A DNA stretch of 64,000 nt, from NCBI RefSeq assembly GCF_000224085.1, contig NC_015945.1, forward strand, positions 558,001 to 622,000. The letters run 5' to 3'. Positions 18,301 to 26,807 of this stretch are shown piece by piece; position 1 is the stretch's first letter, and each line of letters starts with the position of its first letter. Made by a program: the position numbers and the translations under genes. A model generated the notes under the pieces. That model had not been told where the DNA came from. It ran no database searches and saw only the letters and a program-made list of their open reading frames with translations. Source of the stretch: Allomuricauda ruestringensis DSM 13258 (GTDB taxonomy: Bacteria; Bacteroidota; Bacteroidia; Flavobacteriales; Flavobacteriaceae).

Positions 18301-18636
18301 AATAATCGTTTGATTGGACACGACCTCTTCTTGGGGCGTGAATCCAATATAACTGAAGATCAAGGTATCGCCGATATTAGCTTCAATGGAATAATTTCCA
18401 TCAAAATCGGATTGCGCACCATTGGCAGTACCCTTGACCAAAACGGTCGCACCCGGAAGTGGCACACCTTGTTCATCGGTAATGACCCCTGTAATCTGGG
18501 CGGCCTGAGCATACACCGTTACCGTAGCTACATTCAGCAGCATTAGAAGAAAGAAAAGAATCAATGTCCTATTCATTCCCAGAATCTTCAGTAGACCCGA
18601 CGCTGCATTTTGTTCTGCATACTTTGAGAGTTTCAT
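15331..18636 (-). CDS. SusC-family TonB-dependent outer-membrane transporter (sialic acid locus)
   Basis: A TonB-dependent receptor of 1101 residues that imports the glycan captured by its SusD partner. After a signal region (hydrophobic stretch around 25-43 ending VYAQA) comes a carboxypeptidase-regulatory-like domain (GVPLPGATVLVKGTANGAQS, DFDGNYSI). The plug domain follows with DDIESMEVLKDAAATAIYG and ARSANGVILITTKKGK near residues 215-250. The rest is the 22-strand barrel, ending TITIGLNVTF with the usual C-terminal Phe. It lies 87 bases after the lyase gene; an operator-like palindrome in that gap (18693-18707) and a TATATTTG element at 18671-18678 suggest an internal promoter. Confidence 0.95.
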   Translation of the reverse strand: MKLSKYAEQNAASGLLKILGMNRTLILFFLLMLLNVATVTVYAQAAQITGVITDEQGVPLPGATVLVKGTANGAQSDFDGNYSIEANIGDTLIFSYIGFTPQEEVVSNQTIINVTLGQSTAVLDEVVVTGYGSQSRSTLTSSVSKLDTKVLESATRSNPATALQGTVAGLRVTNTSGQPGSTPQVVLRGGTNFSGNDAPLILVDGVPSSFYALNSDDIESMEVLKDAAATAIYGARSANGVILITTKKGKAGRSSINYKYRYSINSERNDQQYLGAADHINYNRQSIAWFREATNNPGAFGAFLDGNQSAGTGNNATNDPFTTQLLTAGNQYLLNQPGWQSIPDILNPGQQIIFYDNKDVGDRIYQNSESKDHYLSFDGGNEKGTYYLGLGLLDNQGLILGSGFKRYSGKFSGSYKVTNNVEVNSNILYSHSNLNLSPLGSEDTVFRRFQGQASTSRTYDSNPDGTFSDQYAVGQNQGFGNPLYYQDKFVRKNLEQRLQLSVGLDWDIINDLTFSLSGSHFAINNHNESFNRAFRTGSTEGPLRTAREASVGLDRVLRNQITGTLNYTKRFGLHNVNALIGAEYFKDNFFETSAGTRNSPTDLIETLNAGAEANGIPYSFETEYVITSTFGRLLYDYDNRYLVGFTFRNDGSSRLGNNKYGFFPGVSLGWNAHNENFFQDSGLDKTITKFKPRLSYGVNGNQDVLSNYGVYGSYGSQGVYNGQTGYANTSLATLDLKWEKATTFNIGLDVALFDNRLSLIADAYTRDIKDKLASLTLPYYTGFSGILTNNGTYRNRGFELQVNGDILRKEDFTWSMGATFTRNRNYVVALPENDNELNRQGGSLIWNPETGQEEWVGGLQEGQRFGGDLVVAFEQEKIYANQAEADADNSITDEYAPAASRNQRWAGDVKWVDQNGDGVINNLDRKVIGRTTPDLVGGFNTSLTYKNFSLFVQTDFATGHLVWNHIRNKGYAQTQGNLAQPVEVLDSWTPNNTDTEWPRFVFVNGTKNVWRGNESVASLQTEGNEQFWEKGDYLALREVTLRYSFPSEYFNDVIKRLSVNVTGSNLHYFKSMSGDTPEVGGVQYGEFPVPKTITIGLNVTF

Positions 18637-18692
18637 AGATTTAAAAGTTTGATTAATTAAGTGTTATGGACAAATATATATATTTATTTGTA

Positions 18693-18707
18693 TTATGTAT
18701 TACATAA
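18693..18707. promoter_or_regulatory. palindromic operator before SusC
   Basis: TTATGTATTACATAA is a 15-base inverted repeat located in the spacer between the lyase stop and the SusC start. It lies about 15 bases upstream of a minus-strand TATATTTG (18671-18678), where it would cover the -33 region. It is identical to the copy at 19656-19670. Confidence 0.75.
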
Positions 18708-18723
18708 TAATAAAAATTAAAAA

Positions 18724-19647
18724 CTAAACTACAGAATCCCCGTGAAATGGCTTCGCCAGATAACCGGAAAGCCCTTCCTTTTCAAAGGATCGGATCGCTT
18801 GGCTCAATAAGCTATCATTGAATGTCTTGTGTGGAAAACGGCTTGGCCCCATATCCAATCCAAAATATCGCATAAAGCTTTTGCCACCGCCGTGATATCC
18901 TCCCAAAGCCTCCAATACCTGGACAAAATGTATCGCCTTGCCTTGAAGTTTCCTGGCAGCGTCCCATCTATCTTGGTCTACCTGTCTTGCGACTTCATGG
19001 TAAAGGGGGGCCAAATGATTATATGTACTCCCCACCCATCCTTGGGCACCCACCCTTATACTATCAATGTATTTTTCATCGATTCCAAAGAACATATCCA
19101 AGGAGCCATCACCCTTGTGGACACACTGCTTGAAATCGGACAGATTATCTTCTGTGTACTTAATGCCTGCAAAGTTTGGAATCTGTTCTTTGGCCTTTTC
19201 TATAAAACCCAACATGGGCAAACTGACCTTAGTAAGTATAGGAATATGGTAATAATAAAAAGGAATACCGGGTGCAGCCTGAGCAATTTGTTTGCAATAA
19301 AACACCAAATCATCCAATGTTTTTGGACGAAAATAAAATGGGGGCAAAGCAGCCGTGGCATCCACCATATCCGCACTGTGGGCGGCAAGTTCCACTGCTT
19401 CCTTAAGATTGTTATGGCCAACATGGTTAATCAAAAAAAGGCCTTCCGACCTTTGTTGCGACCAAACCTCTATCAATTCTTTTCGTTCTATTGAACTCAA
19501 GGCCGTAAAGTCCCCTGTAGACCCGTTGACAAATGCTCCCGATACCTTGTTCGCTACCAAAAAGCTGCCATAACCCTCGATAATATCCGTGTTAAGCAAC
19601 CCGTTCTGATCCATCGGCGCATAGGTTGCTGCTATAATTCCTTTCAT
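18724..19647 (-). CDS. nanA: N-acetylneuraminate lyase
   Basis: A class I aldolase that splits N-acetylneuraminate to pyruvate and ManNAc in the cytoplasm. It has 307 residues, the usual length for the DHDPS/NAL family. It shows NGSTGDFTALSSIERKEL near residue 41, the Tyr-containing YYYHIP near 131 and the Schiff-base Lys163 in AGIKYTEDN. The HIP sequence after the catalytic tyrosine suits a lyase of the NanA type rather than dihydrodipicolinate synthase. The start at 19647 (MKGIIAATYAP) sits just downstream of an operator-like palindrome at 19656-19670. It heads the lyase-SusC-SusD unit; its ManNAc product feeds the epimerase at 11495-12661. Confidence 0.93.
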   Translation of the reverse strand: MKGIIAATYAPMDQNGLLNTDIIEGYGSFLVANKVSGAFVNGSTGDFTALSSIERKELIEVWSQQRSEGLFLINHVGHNNLKEAVELAAHSADMVDATAALPPFYFRPKTLDDLVFYCKQIAQAAPGIPFYYYHIPILTKVSLPMLGFIEKAKEQIPNFAGIKYTEDNLSDFKQCVHKGDGSLDMFFGIDEKYIDSIRVGAQGWVGSTYNHLAPLYHEVARQVDQDRWDAARKLQGKAIHFVQVLEALGGYHGGGKSFMRYFGLDMGPSRFPHKTFNDSLLSQAIRSFEKEGLSGYLAKPFHGDSVV

Positions 19648-19655
19648 AAATTGTA

Positions 19656-19702
19656 TTATGTATTACATAACAAAGTAATTGTTTTTTTTGTAATTATTCA
19701 AA
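19656..19702 (-). promoter_or_regulatory. nanA promoter with palindromic operator
   Basis: The 15-base palindrome TTATGTATTACATAA occupies 19656-19670. Directly upstream on the minus strand is a -7-like TTACTTTG (19671-19678), and about 20 bases further a TTTG (19699-19702) that suits the Bacteroidota -33 element. The operator therefore covers the expected start of transcription, consistent with repression. Confidence 0.7.
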
Positions 19703-19925
19703 CAATTCCTTGTTTTATCTGTAACAAGATTTTCGTGAACCTCTTCAAATCAACTTTTAGGAGTCCTCGATGACCACTTTCAAAAAAGGGTATCCAAGCC
19801 ATGTAGTTTTTCCTTTTAGAAAGAATAGTCATGCTGTGATTACCATCCTCTCGGCACATACCGTGTTGACCAGCCAACATAATTGCATCAAATTGTGCCA
19901 ACAATAAAATGCGATTACGTTCCAA
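19698..19925 (-). CDS. small hypothetical protein or remnant
   Basis: A 75-codon open frame upstream of nanA on the same strand, containing ERNRILLLAQFDAIMLAGQ and a basic C-terminus. The reading frame continues upstream of its first ATG for about ten residues (SIVNQHERAIEHPL) before a stop, with no clear start or signal peptide. It overlaps the probable -33 element of the nanA promoter at its 3' end. I do not recognise it. It may be a fragment of a longer lost gene or not coding at all. The remaining parts of 19648-20061 show nothing else. Confidence 0.25.
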   Translation of the reverse strand: MERNRILLLAQFDAIMLAGQHGMCREDGNHSMTILSKRKNYMAWIPFFESGHRGLLKVDLKRFTKILLQIKQGIV

Positions 19926-20061
19926 AGGATGTTCTATTGCTCTTTCATGCTGATTTACAATACTTTAAATTGTTTTTCCATTTGACCAAACAAACAAACA
20001 GCTGTGATTGCATTTAATTTTAGCTATTTGGATACCTAACTTTGGAGCCCAATGGCACCTT

Positions 20062-20685
20062 ATGATCCGTAAAAAGATAAAACGTACCTATAGAGTCGGT
20101 AAATACATTTTTTACAAGGAGACTGTGGTAGATTACCGGGAAACCTTTTGGTCCTTTGTAAGCTCATTTCTTGGAATGGCCTTGATCGGTTATGTACAGA
20201 GCCTGTACTTATTGCCGCTTGAAAATGTTTTCCTGATCGGTTCGTTCGGCGCTACCTGTGTATTGATATATGGAACAGTCCATAGCCCTCTTGCACAACC
20301 TAGAAATTTGATCGGTGGGCACCTTATATCGGCATTGATAGGGGTAACCGTGTACAAAGTGACGCCCGAGCCTATCTGGGTCAGCGCTCCATTGGCCGTT
20401 TCCCTATCCATCATCGCAATGCAGTACACCAAGACCCTGCACCCTCCGGGAGGGGCCACTGCGCTGATCGCTGTAATCGGAACGCAACATGTCAGGTCGC
20501 TCGGCTATCTCTATGTATTGTTTCCCGTACTGTCCGGAGTGCTTATTCTATTTGTCGTAGCTATCATATGCAACAATATGACCCGCCAAAGAAAATATCC
20601 GTCGAACATCAATTTTTCAAACAGGGCCAAAGACATTGGCCCGCCCCTAAAAAAAACCTTCAAAAAAATACAAAGGAATCTGTAA
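20062..20685 (+). CDS. HPP family membrane protein
   Basis: A membrane protein of about 207 residues from the start at 20062 (MIRKKIKRTYRVGKY); an in-frame ATG at 20008 would add 18 residues unlike the family. The basic N-terminus is followed by four hydrophobic segments and the signature TLHPPGGATALIAVIG, which gives the HPP family its name. Some HPP proteins in cyanobacteria and plants have been linked to nitrite transport, but most bacterial members have no proven role. It stands alone between the sialic acid locus and the AraC regulator, on the opposite strand to both, so context gives no hint. Confidence 0.85.
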   Translation: MIRKKIKRTYRVGKYIFYKETVVDYRETFWSFVSSFLGMALIGYVQSLYLLPLENVFLIGSFGATCVLIYGTVHSPLAQPRNLIGGHLISALIGVTVYKVTPEPIWVSAPLAVSLSIIAMQYTKTLHPPGGATALIAVIGTQHVRSLGYLYVLFPVLSGVLILFVVAIICNNMTRQRKYPSNINFSNRAKDIGPPLKKTFKKIQRNL

Positions 20686-20692
20686 CGCCCTG

Positions 20693-20932
20693 TTATAGGC
20701 TATCCGATCTATAATATTTCCAATGGCATGGAGGTGGACTTTGCCAAAAAGAGAGAAAGCCGGTCGACCATAAGTTGTCGGCATTGATTGATTTCTTTTG
20801 GAAAGGAATTGACAAACGGTCAAACAAAAATAGTATATCTCCCTTTTGCGGAAATATTGAGCTTAACGCATATCCCAATAAATTACTGACAATGAATCCA
20901 ATAATAAGGATTGGAATCACGACATACCTCAT
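20693..20932 (-). CDS. possible small membrane protein, doubtful
   Basis: An open frame of 79 codons that starts 12 bases after the AraC-type regulator gene and runs in the same direction. Its first 30 residues (MRYVVIPILIIGFIVSNLLG and following) would form one membrane helix. The last third, rich in Ser, Pro and Trp, looks non-coding or frameshifted. I do not recognise it and rate it doubtful. Confidence 0.22.
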   Translation of the reverse strand: MRYVVIPILIIGFIVSNLLGYALSSIFPQKGDILFLFDRLSIPFQKKSINADNLWSTGFLSFWQSPPPCHWKYYRSDSL

Positions 20933-20944
20933 ATGAAACTAAAA

Positions 20945-22768
20945 TCAAAGCTCTTCCTTATTGAGTTTTTCTATAAAATAAGAGGGCAAGATTCCCAAAC
21001 GTTTTTTAAAGGCAGAATAAAATGTGTTAAGGTTGTTAAATCCGCTTGAAGTTGCAATATAGGATAACTTATTTTTACGGTACTCTTTGTCTTCCAATAA
21101 TCTATTTAAAAGATGATTTATCCTAAGTCCATTTATATAATTATTAAAATTGGACTTTTTTTCATGGTTAATTACCTGAGAAAGGTATTTCTGATTTGTT
21201 TGCAATAAATCTGCCAAACTACGCAGATTACATTTAGGGTCAAGAAAAAAAGTTTCTTCTTCCAACCTATCGAGTTTGGTAAGTATTATTTCCTTTATAT
21301 CCTCATCCAGATAATCCTTGTCGGGAATAGGTTTGGCAATTTGTTCATTGGATTTATTTTCCTTCCCGATGGTAAACTTCTTTTTTTGATTAAGTTTTTC
21401 AACGGCCAGTTCCCGTGTTCTATAATATAATAGCTTATTTTTCCTTTTTAACTTAAAGTATGAAAGTGTTGCAAAAATTCCGGAAACCAAGAGAATAACC
21501 AATATTATGGTTAGGAAACGATATCGTTCTTCTTGCGACTTGGATTTAAGTTCCAAAATTTCCTTTTGTCTTGATATTTGTGAAATTCGCCTACTAGCCT
21601 CCAATATCCTTAATCGCTGTTCGGATTCGATGGTAAAAAGAGAATCCTTTAAGGATAAATGCAAATTGGAGAAATAAACCGCTTCTTCCGAATTGCCCAT
21701 TGACTTGTTTATTGTAGACAATGATTTGCTTACTTCCTTAACAACATCAAATGCTTTAATTTTCTTTGCTGACTGATAGGCCTTATTATAATCAATTATG
21801 GCACTTAGACTATCACCTTTATGCAAACTTAGAGCAGCCATTAAAACATGTGCTCTCGGCTTTCTAAATCTATAGTTGTTAGAATCGATCAATACCATTG
21901 CCCTCTCCAAAAATTCCTCTGCTTTTTCCAACTCTAATTCTTCCAAATAAATGGCAGCTATGTTCATGTACACGGCACTTTGAATATAATTGCCCGGGGC
22001 ATCTACAGAACTTTCCAACTCCAGATAAAAATCATAGATTTCGCGGGCTTTTTTACTCCCTTCAAGTTTATGGGTCATTCTGGCTATTTCATCAACTTTT
22101 GGGAAAATAAACCTGGCTTCTTTCAACTCCAATATATGGCCAAGTCCCTTTAAGCAATTGTCAAGTGCTTTTTCATAATCTCCCAATCTTAAATAGAAAT
22201 GAGAAATTGCAGAATATGCCCGCATCAAACTGTATTGATCATTTAGTTCCTCCCCTTTTTCCAGCAAATTCAAGGCAGTTTCATACGCCAAATCATACTC
22301 ACCTCTTTCAGTATAGATATACGACCTGAGTGTTTCGCTATCAGCCTCTATCTTACTGAACAATGTACATTTATCATTTGATTCCACCTGATTGATAATG
22401 TCCAATGCATTATCAAATTCACCATGAACGAAAAATATGAACGCTTGATTCAAGGAGGCTCTCAAATATCCTCTATCATAGCCCAAATCGGTTGCAAGCC
22501 CATATGCTTCGTCATTGTACTTTTTGGCAAGTTCGGTTGATTTAAAAATATAGTGAATGAACAAATCCAGACAAGCGTCCACTCTATATTCTCCCTTTGA
22601 TCGGGCGTGGCTTTCCAGTAGAGTTTCTTGGCTAAGAAAACTATGATTATCCACCATTTCTTTTATACCCTTAAAATAAGGCTCAAGTCTATTAGAAGAT
22701 TCTTCTTGGCAATATATTGGCATAATGGCCAAATACAGCAATATGGCCACTGTGTGTTTTAATGACAT
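20945..22768 (-). CDS. membrane-anchored TPR regulator with AraC-type DNA-binding domain
   Basis: A regulator of 607 residues of a type common in Flavobacteriia. A signal sequence (AILLYLAIMPIYCQEES) precedes about 370 residues of TPR helices that should lie in the periplasm, for example AEEFLERAMVLIDSNNYRFR. One membrane helix around residues 415-440 (FLTIILVILLVSGIFATL) follows, then a cytoplasmic linker and an AraC HTH at about 505-600 (NLRSLADLLQTNQKYLSQVI and FNNLNTFYSAFKKRLGILPS). It probably senses an exported-side cue and controls the SusCD/3-keto gene cluster that ends 550 bases upstream of it, but no direct link is visible. No histidine kinase domain is present, so it is not a hybrid two-component system. 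Confidence 0.88.
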   Translation of the reverse strand: MSLKHTVAILLYLAIMPIYCQEESSNRLEPYFKGIKEMVDNHSFLSQETLLESHARSKGEYRVDACLDLFIHYIFKSTELAKKYNDEAYGLATDLGYDRGYLRASLNQAFIFFVHGEFDNALDIINQVESNDKCTLFSKIEADSETLRSYIYTERGEYDLAYETALNLLEKGEELNDQYSLMRAYSAISHFYLRLGDYEKALDNCLKGLGHILELKEARFIFPKVDEIARMTHKLEGSKKAREIYDFYLELESSVDAPGNYIQSAVYMNIAAIYLEELELEKAEEFLERAMVLIDSNNYRFRKPRAHVLMAALSLHKGDSLSAIIDYNKAYQSAKKIKAFDVVKEVSKSLSTINKSMGNSEEAVYFSNLHLSLKDSLFTIESEQRLRILEASRRISQISRQKEILELKSKSQEERYRFLTIILVILLVSGIFATLSYFKLKRKNKLLYYRTRELAVEKLNQKKKFTIGKENKSNEQIAKPIPDKDYLDEDIKEIILTKLDRLEEETFFLDPKCNLRSLADLLQTNQKYLSQVINHEKKSNFNNYINGLRINHLLNRLLEDKEYRKNKLSYIATSSGFNNLNTFYSAFKKRLGILPSYFIEKLNKEEL

Positions 22769-23318
22769 TTTGAGCGTTAGTTAGTTTAGTTGCATTACAC
22801 AAGTGATTATACTTGAAAGGCATCCCATTATTTAGAAATGCGTTTCCATAATACTTATGAAGTTGGTTTTATACAATCTACGATTTAATTTTGTTTCTGT
22901 ACAAATTCACCCAATCATTTTATATCGGATAAATAATTAAAGTACCTAAATTTTAAACATTTGGAAAGATTGCATCGAATACACATCTCATTTTTGTGAA
23001 TGACACAAAAATGAGCTATTAACATTGTAAAAAAGTCGTTGATATTTTTGCCCTTCAAAAAAAGCAATGCTGGATTACTACAACATTGCTTTTGAACTAA
23101 ACTTGAATTAAATCTCAACTAACTCAAAATTTTATGGGTTTTAATCCAATTACAATTTTTCGAGAGAAGTTAAAACTGTATAATAAACTAACTTCATTAA
23201 AGATAAATTATTCAAAGTATTCAAAAACAATTAATTGGAATAATAAAAATCAAATTCATGAATTTTAGCACCAATTTTTTAATGCATGTGATTATTTGTT
23301 CAGAGATGCGTAATTCAA
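22769..23318. other. AT-rich intergenic region
   Basis: About 550 AT-rich bases separate the regulator start from the FG-GAP lipoprotein stop. It should hold the regulator promoter. I see no convincing gene. At 23250-23267 it has TCAAATTCATGAATTTTA, which recurs exactly at 31926-31943 before a SusC gene. Confidence 0.6.
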
Positions 23319-26300
23319 TTAAAATGAGGTATTCACGCTATTAGTTGAATTGGTTTTACCTTTAAAAACCAATAGCTTGTCCTTATTTTGTGTCACAAAA
23401 AAAAGATAGCCGCCCAATGCGTGATTTACCCTCACAATAGACTTGGCATCGCCCGGGACCAAAAATCCGCTGGTTGATGTTTTTTCACTTATAAAATCCC
23501 CTTGTCCATTACCTTTTAAAAATATGCCGTTAAGGGCATCGTATCTTCCAATAAAAGTTTCATTCCCAAAATCATTTCCTATCCCAAGAATATCCTTGTG
23601 GCCATCTCCATCCATATCACAAAGCAATATATCGTTTAAAGGTGCTAGTTGAGCCGCTGCAGGTAATTGGTGAAGATTAAATTTACCGTTGCCTAGGTTT
23701 TCCAAATAGGCGCTTTTATCAAAATTACCCTTTAAGATTAAGGCATTCTTGATTTCCTCCTCACTGAATAAAGTGTTCAAAGTAGCTTCTGCGTATTCCT
23801 TAAAATAGTCAAACTTTTTTCTAAACAAGGGGCTTTGCAAGTTTAAATCACCCCAATAATTGAAAGGATACGGTTTATACGTTCCCTTATCATCTTTAAT
23901 ATAAACAAAGCAAATGGGGTCTTGACTGCCATTTTTGTCAAAATCCTTGCCTACCATATGGACAGGCCGTTCCTTAGATGGTTGAAAAAAATTGTTGCTG
24001 CCCAAATTTCCGGCAACAAAGTCAATATCCCCATCCCCGTCCATGTCGCTGGATTTTATGCATTCCCACCAACCGATATAATCATCAATTCCAGTTTCTT
24101 TAATTATTTTAAAAGATGTTGTCTCATTTTTGAAAAAAGTAATGGGCATATATTCACCCAAGACTATCAAATCTGGTCTATTATCCCCATCGTAGTCAGA
24201 CCATATTGCATCTGTTACCATTCCAACTTTATGTAGATCTGGCGCATATTCACGGGTAACATCCTTTAAGATACCTTTATCGTTTTTCAATAAATAGCTT
24301 TTTTCAGCTGCCGGGTATTTACCTGCTGGTGTACGTCCTCCAACAAATAAGTCCAAATAGCCATCTTTATCAAAATCCACGGATTTTACCACCGACCCAC
24401 TTGTACTTATCTCGGGCATCCTATCCTGATCCACGACAAAGTTTCCATGTCCATCATTAATAAGAATCCGATCTTTGTAAAATTCACTGCCAGGCTCAAA
24501 CTCGTTACTCCCAGAAACCATATATAGGTCTAGGTCGCCATCATTCTCCAGGTCAAACAACTCCATATCCACTTCCTCGTAGCCCATGTCCTGTTCGTTG
24601 TCGAATATCATGTGCTCTTCAAAATTTCCATTTGCATTTTGAATATACACTACGGGAGAATGATTTGCAGAACTTCCAACAATGACATCATCGTATGAAT
24701 CGCCATTGATATCACCCACGGCCAAACAGGGGCCATGTTGTGAAAATTTATGCGGCAGGGTTCGTTGTTGGGTGTTAAAATCTACAAAATCCTGCTCCAC
24801 ATGCTTATAGTTTATACCCAACTCATCTGAAACTTCAGATAATTCCCGGTCATCCAACGAGTCCATATTAATTTTTAATATGTCCGCATTGCTCAGAATT
24901 TCACTAGTTTCATAATCAATCTCAATCAATTGATTGGGTTGAATATTGTTCATTTTATTATAATTTCCATCCGGCCAATGTATTTCAAGCTCGGAAATCA
25001 TTTCATTAGATCCTATTCCAAAATGAACAATAGGCTCCATGGAAGACATATAACCCCTACTGAGATAATGTTGGTAATATTGCTTTTGTCCTTTACCATA
25101 GCGAATCAAAACCTTTGCTCCAATAGCTAATGGGTTTTCTTTATTTCCTTTTAAAAGAACCCTTAGAAAATTATTTTTCCCAAAAGACTCAGATTCCGAT
25201 TGGTTTTTAAAAATGAATGCTTCTTCATTGATGTTATTGACAACATAATCCAAATCTCCATCCAAATCCAAATCAGCGTAAGCCGCTCCGTTGGAAAAGG
25301 AAGGAACATTCAATCCCCATGTATTCCCTACTTCTTCAAAAGTCCAATCCCCTTTATTTCTGTATCCATAATTTGGTATTTTAACCACCGGGATGGAGTC
25401 CAATATCTGAGCAGGGGTCAAAAATGATGCAGCCCCCAACCTAAAGTCACCAAAATCCCTATCCGTAATATCCCTCGGAAAACCATTTGTAATCAATAAA
25501 TCGCGAAATCCATCATTGTCAACATCAACGAAAAGTGGGGCCCAACTCCAATCAGTTTTGGAAACTCCCGCCATCAGACCAATCTCACTAAAATCACCCC
25601 CAGAACTCGATCCCTTATGCAGCATATTTCGCATATATTGGTACTGATAATCAAAACGTTCGTTCAAGGTATACTCTAGATAATTGGTACGGCCTATGGT
25701 TGTTTTCATTCTTTGGTTGCTTTCTCCCAACATATCCAAGGTTATAATGTCAAGTAAGCCGTCATTGTCGTAATCGGCAATGTCCGATCCCATTGAAAAC
25801 TTACTCTGATGCTTTATATAGTCCTCAATTTGATTTGTAAATGTTCCGTCTCCATTGTTTATGTACAGTAAGTCGTTGGTCAAATAATCATTGCTGACAT
25901 GGATATCCGGCCAACCATCATAGTTTAAATCTGAAACAGCCAGTCCCAAACCAAAACCTTCATGCACAATACCGGCCTCAATGGTTACATCGCTAAAGAT
26001 TCCATTCCCATTATTATGGTACAACCTATCATTACTTTTTGCAGATCCATCATCGATTTTTGGACGATAATTGGAGGGCAATGTATGTACTTGTTGGTTA
26101 TTGAGTACATATAAATCCAAAAACCCATCCTTATCATAGTCAAAAAAAGTAGCGTTCATACTATTTCCAGAATCATCGATACCGTACTCAGCTGCCATTT
26201 CACGGAACTTGGGCACACCGTTCTTATCAGATCCCTGATTGACGAAAAGCAGGTTCCTTCTTTGACCTCCTTTTTCTTTCATGGCTGTACAGACGTATGC

Positions 26301-26675
26301 ATCCAGCCAGCCATCCAAATTAATGTCGACCACCGCAACTCCCGTACACCAATTATTCTCTGCTCCGATACCAGAATCCTTGCCAACTTCCTTAAATTTA
26401 AAATCGCCTTCATTTAAATAAAGCTGATTCGCCACTTGGTTGCCAGTAAATAATATGTCGCTTTTGCCATCATTGTTAAAATCCGCTACGGCTACACCGC
26501 CACCGTTAAAAATATATTCATTTGTTAGAATATTGAAACTATCGGTTTCCACAATCTTATTATTGAAATATATGCCCGTACTTTCGACATTCAATTGCTT
26601 GAACAATACCCGAGGGGGGTTCTGGCATGAGAATATCAAAACATAAATAACAATAAGGGTGATAATCTTTTTCAT
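23319..26675 (-). CDS. FG-GAP/VCBS repeat lipoprotein with ASPIC/UnbV domain (CRTAC1-like), copy 1
   Basis: A giant surface or periplasmic lipoprotein of about 1118 residues. I prefer the start at 26675 (MKKIITLIVIYVLIFSCQN), which gives a clean signal ending in FSC; the ATG at 26699 adds eight residues. Repeated calcium-binding FG-GAP blades are plain, for example DFNNDGKSDILFTGN, DINLDGWLDAYV, DYDNDGLLDIITLDML and DYDGDNRPDLIVLGEYMP. Near residues 525-600 lies an ASPIC/UnbV domain (IGAKVLIRYGKGQ and ELEIHWPDG). Its function is unproven; two propellers joined by UnbV suggest ligand or glycan binding. It follows the SusC-SusD pair, as does its paralogue at 38856-42182. A hairpin at 26741-26774 separates it from SusD and may lower its expression. 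Confidence 0.9.
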   Translation of the reverse strand: MKKIITLIVIYVLIFSCQNPPRVLFKQLNVESTGIYFNNKIVETDSFNILTNEYIFNGGGVAVADFNNDGKSDILFTGNQVANQLYLNEGDFKFKEVGKDSGIGAENNWCTGVAVVDINLDGWLDAYVCTAMKEKGGQRRNLLFVNQGSDKNGVPKFREMAAEYGIDDSGNSMNATFFDYDKDGFLDLYVLNNQQVHTLPSNYRPKIDDGSAKSNDRLYHNNGNGIFSDVTIEAGIVHEGFGLGLAVSDLNYDGWPDIHVSNDYLTNDLLYINNGDGTFTNQIEDYIKHQSKFSMGSDIADYDNDGLLDIITLDMLGESNQRMKTTIGRTNYLEYTLNERFDYQYQYMRNMLHKGSSSGGDFSEIGLMAGVSKTDWSWAPLFVDVDNDGFRDLLITNGFPRDITDRDFGDFRLGAASFLTPAQILDSIPVVKIPNYGYRNKGDWTFEEVGNTWGLNVPSFSNGAAYADLDLDGDLDYVVNNINEEAFIFKNQSESESFGKNNFLRVLLKGNKENPLAIGAKVLIRYGKGQKQYYQHYLSRGYMSSMEPIVHFGIGSNEMISELEIHWPDGNYNKMNNIQPNQLIEIDYETSEILSNADILKINMDSLDDRELSEVSDELGINYKHVEQDFVDFNTQQRTLPHKFSQHGPCLAVGDINGDSYDDVIVGSSANHSPVVYIQNANGNFEEHMIFDNEQDMGYEEVDMELFDLENDGDLDLYMVSGSNEFEPGSEFYKDRILINDGHGNFVVDQDRMPEISTSGSVVKSVDFDKDGYLDLFVGGRTPAGKYPAAEKSYLLKNDKGILKDVTREYAPDLHKVGMVTDAIWSDYDGDNRPDLIVLGEYMPITFFKNETTSFKIIKETGIDDYIGWWECIKSSDMDGDGDIDFVAGNLGSNNFFQPSKERPVHMVGKDFDKNGSQDPICFVYIKDDKGTYKPYPFNYWGDLNLQSPLFRKKFDYFKEYAEATLNTLFSEEEIKNALILKGNFDKSAYLENLGNGKFNLHQLPAAAQLAPLNDILLCDMDGDGHKDILGIGNDFGNETFIGRYDALNGIFLKGNGQGDFISEKTSTSGFLVPGDAKSIVRVNHALGGYLFFVTQNKDKLLVFKGKTNSTNSVNTSF

Positions 26676-26740
26676 TTTTAACCTTTTATCAATATTCACT
26701 TATCTGGATTCGTTCTCAAAAGTTGAAGGCCCTTAATTCT

Positions 26741-26774
26741 AAAAGGCCATGATATGAAATTATCAAGGCCTTTT
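26741..26774 (-). terminator. hairpin between SusD and FG-GAP gene
   Basis: Arms AAAAGGCC and GGCCTTTT extend through a TGATA/TATCA inner stem with one A-A mismatch and a six-base loop. On the minus strand a short T run ends the stem. It can act as a bidirectional terminator or attenuator between SusD and the FG-GAP lipoprotein gene. Confidence 0.6.
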
Positions 26775-26807
26775 GATTTTAGGTGTTAAAAATATTTATT
26801 TTATCTT

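Noticed and set aside
20945..22768. Hybrid two-component (HTCS) regulator
   Set aside because: It has TPRs, one membrane helix and an AraC domain but no kinase or receiver domain.
22915..23118. 67-codon minus-strand open frame in the AT-rich spacer
   Set aside because: Cys- and Phe-rich low-quality composition, no start context, no family resemblance; looks like chance in noncoding DNA.
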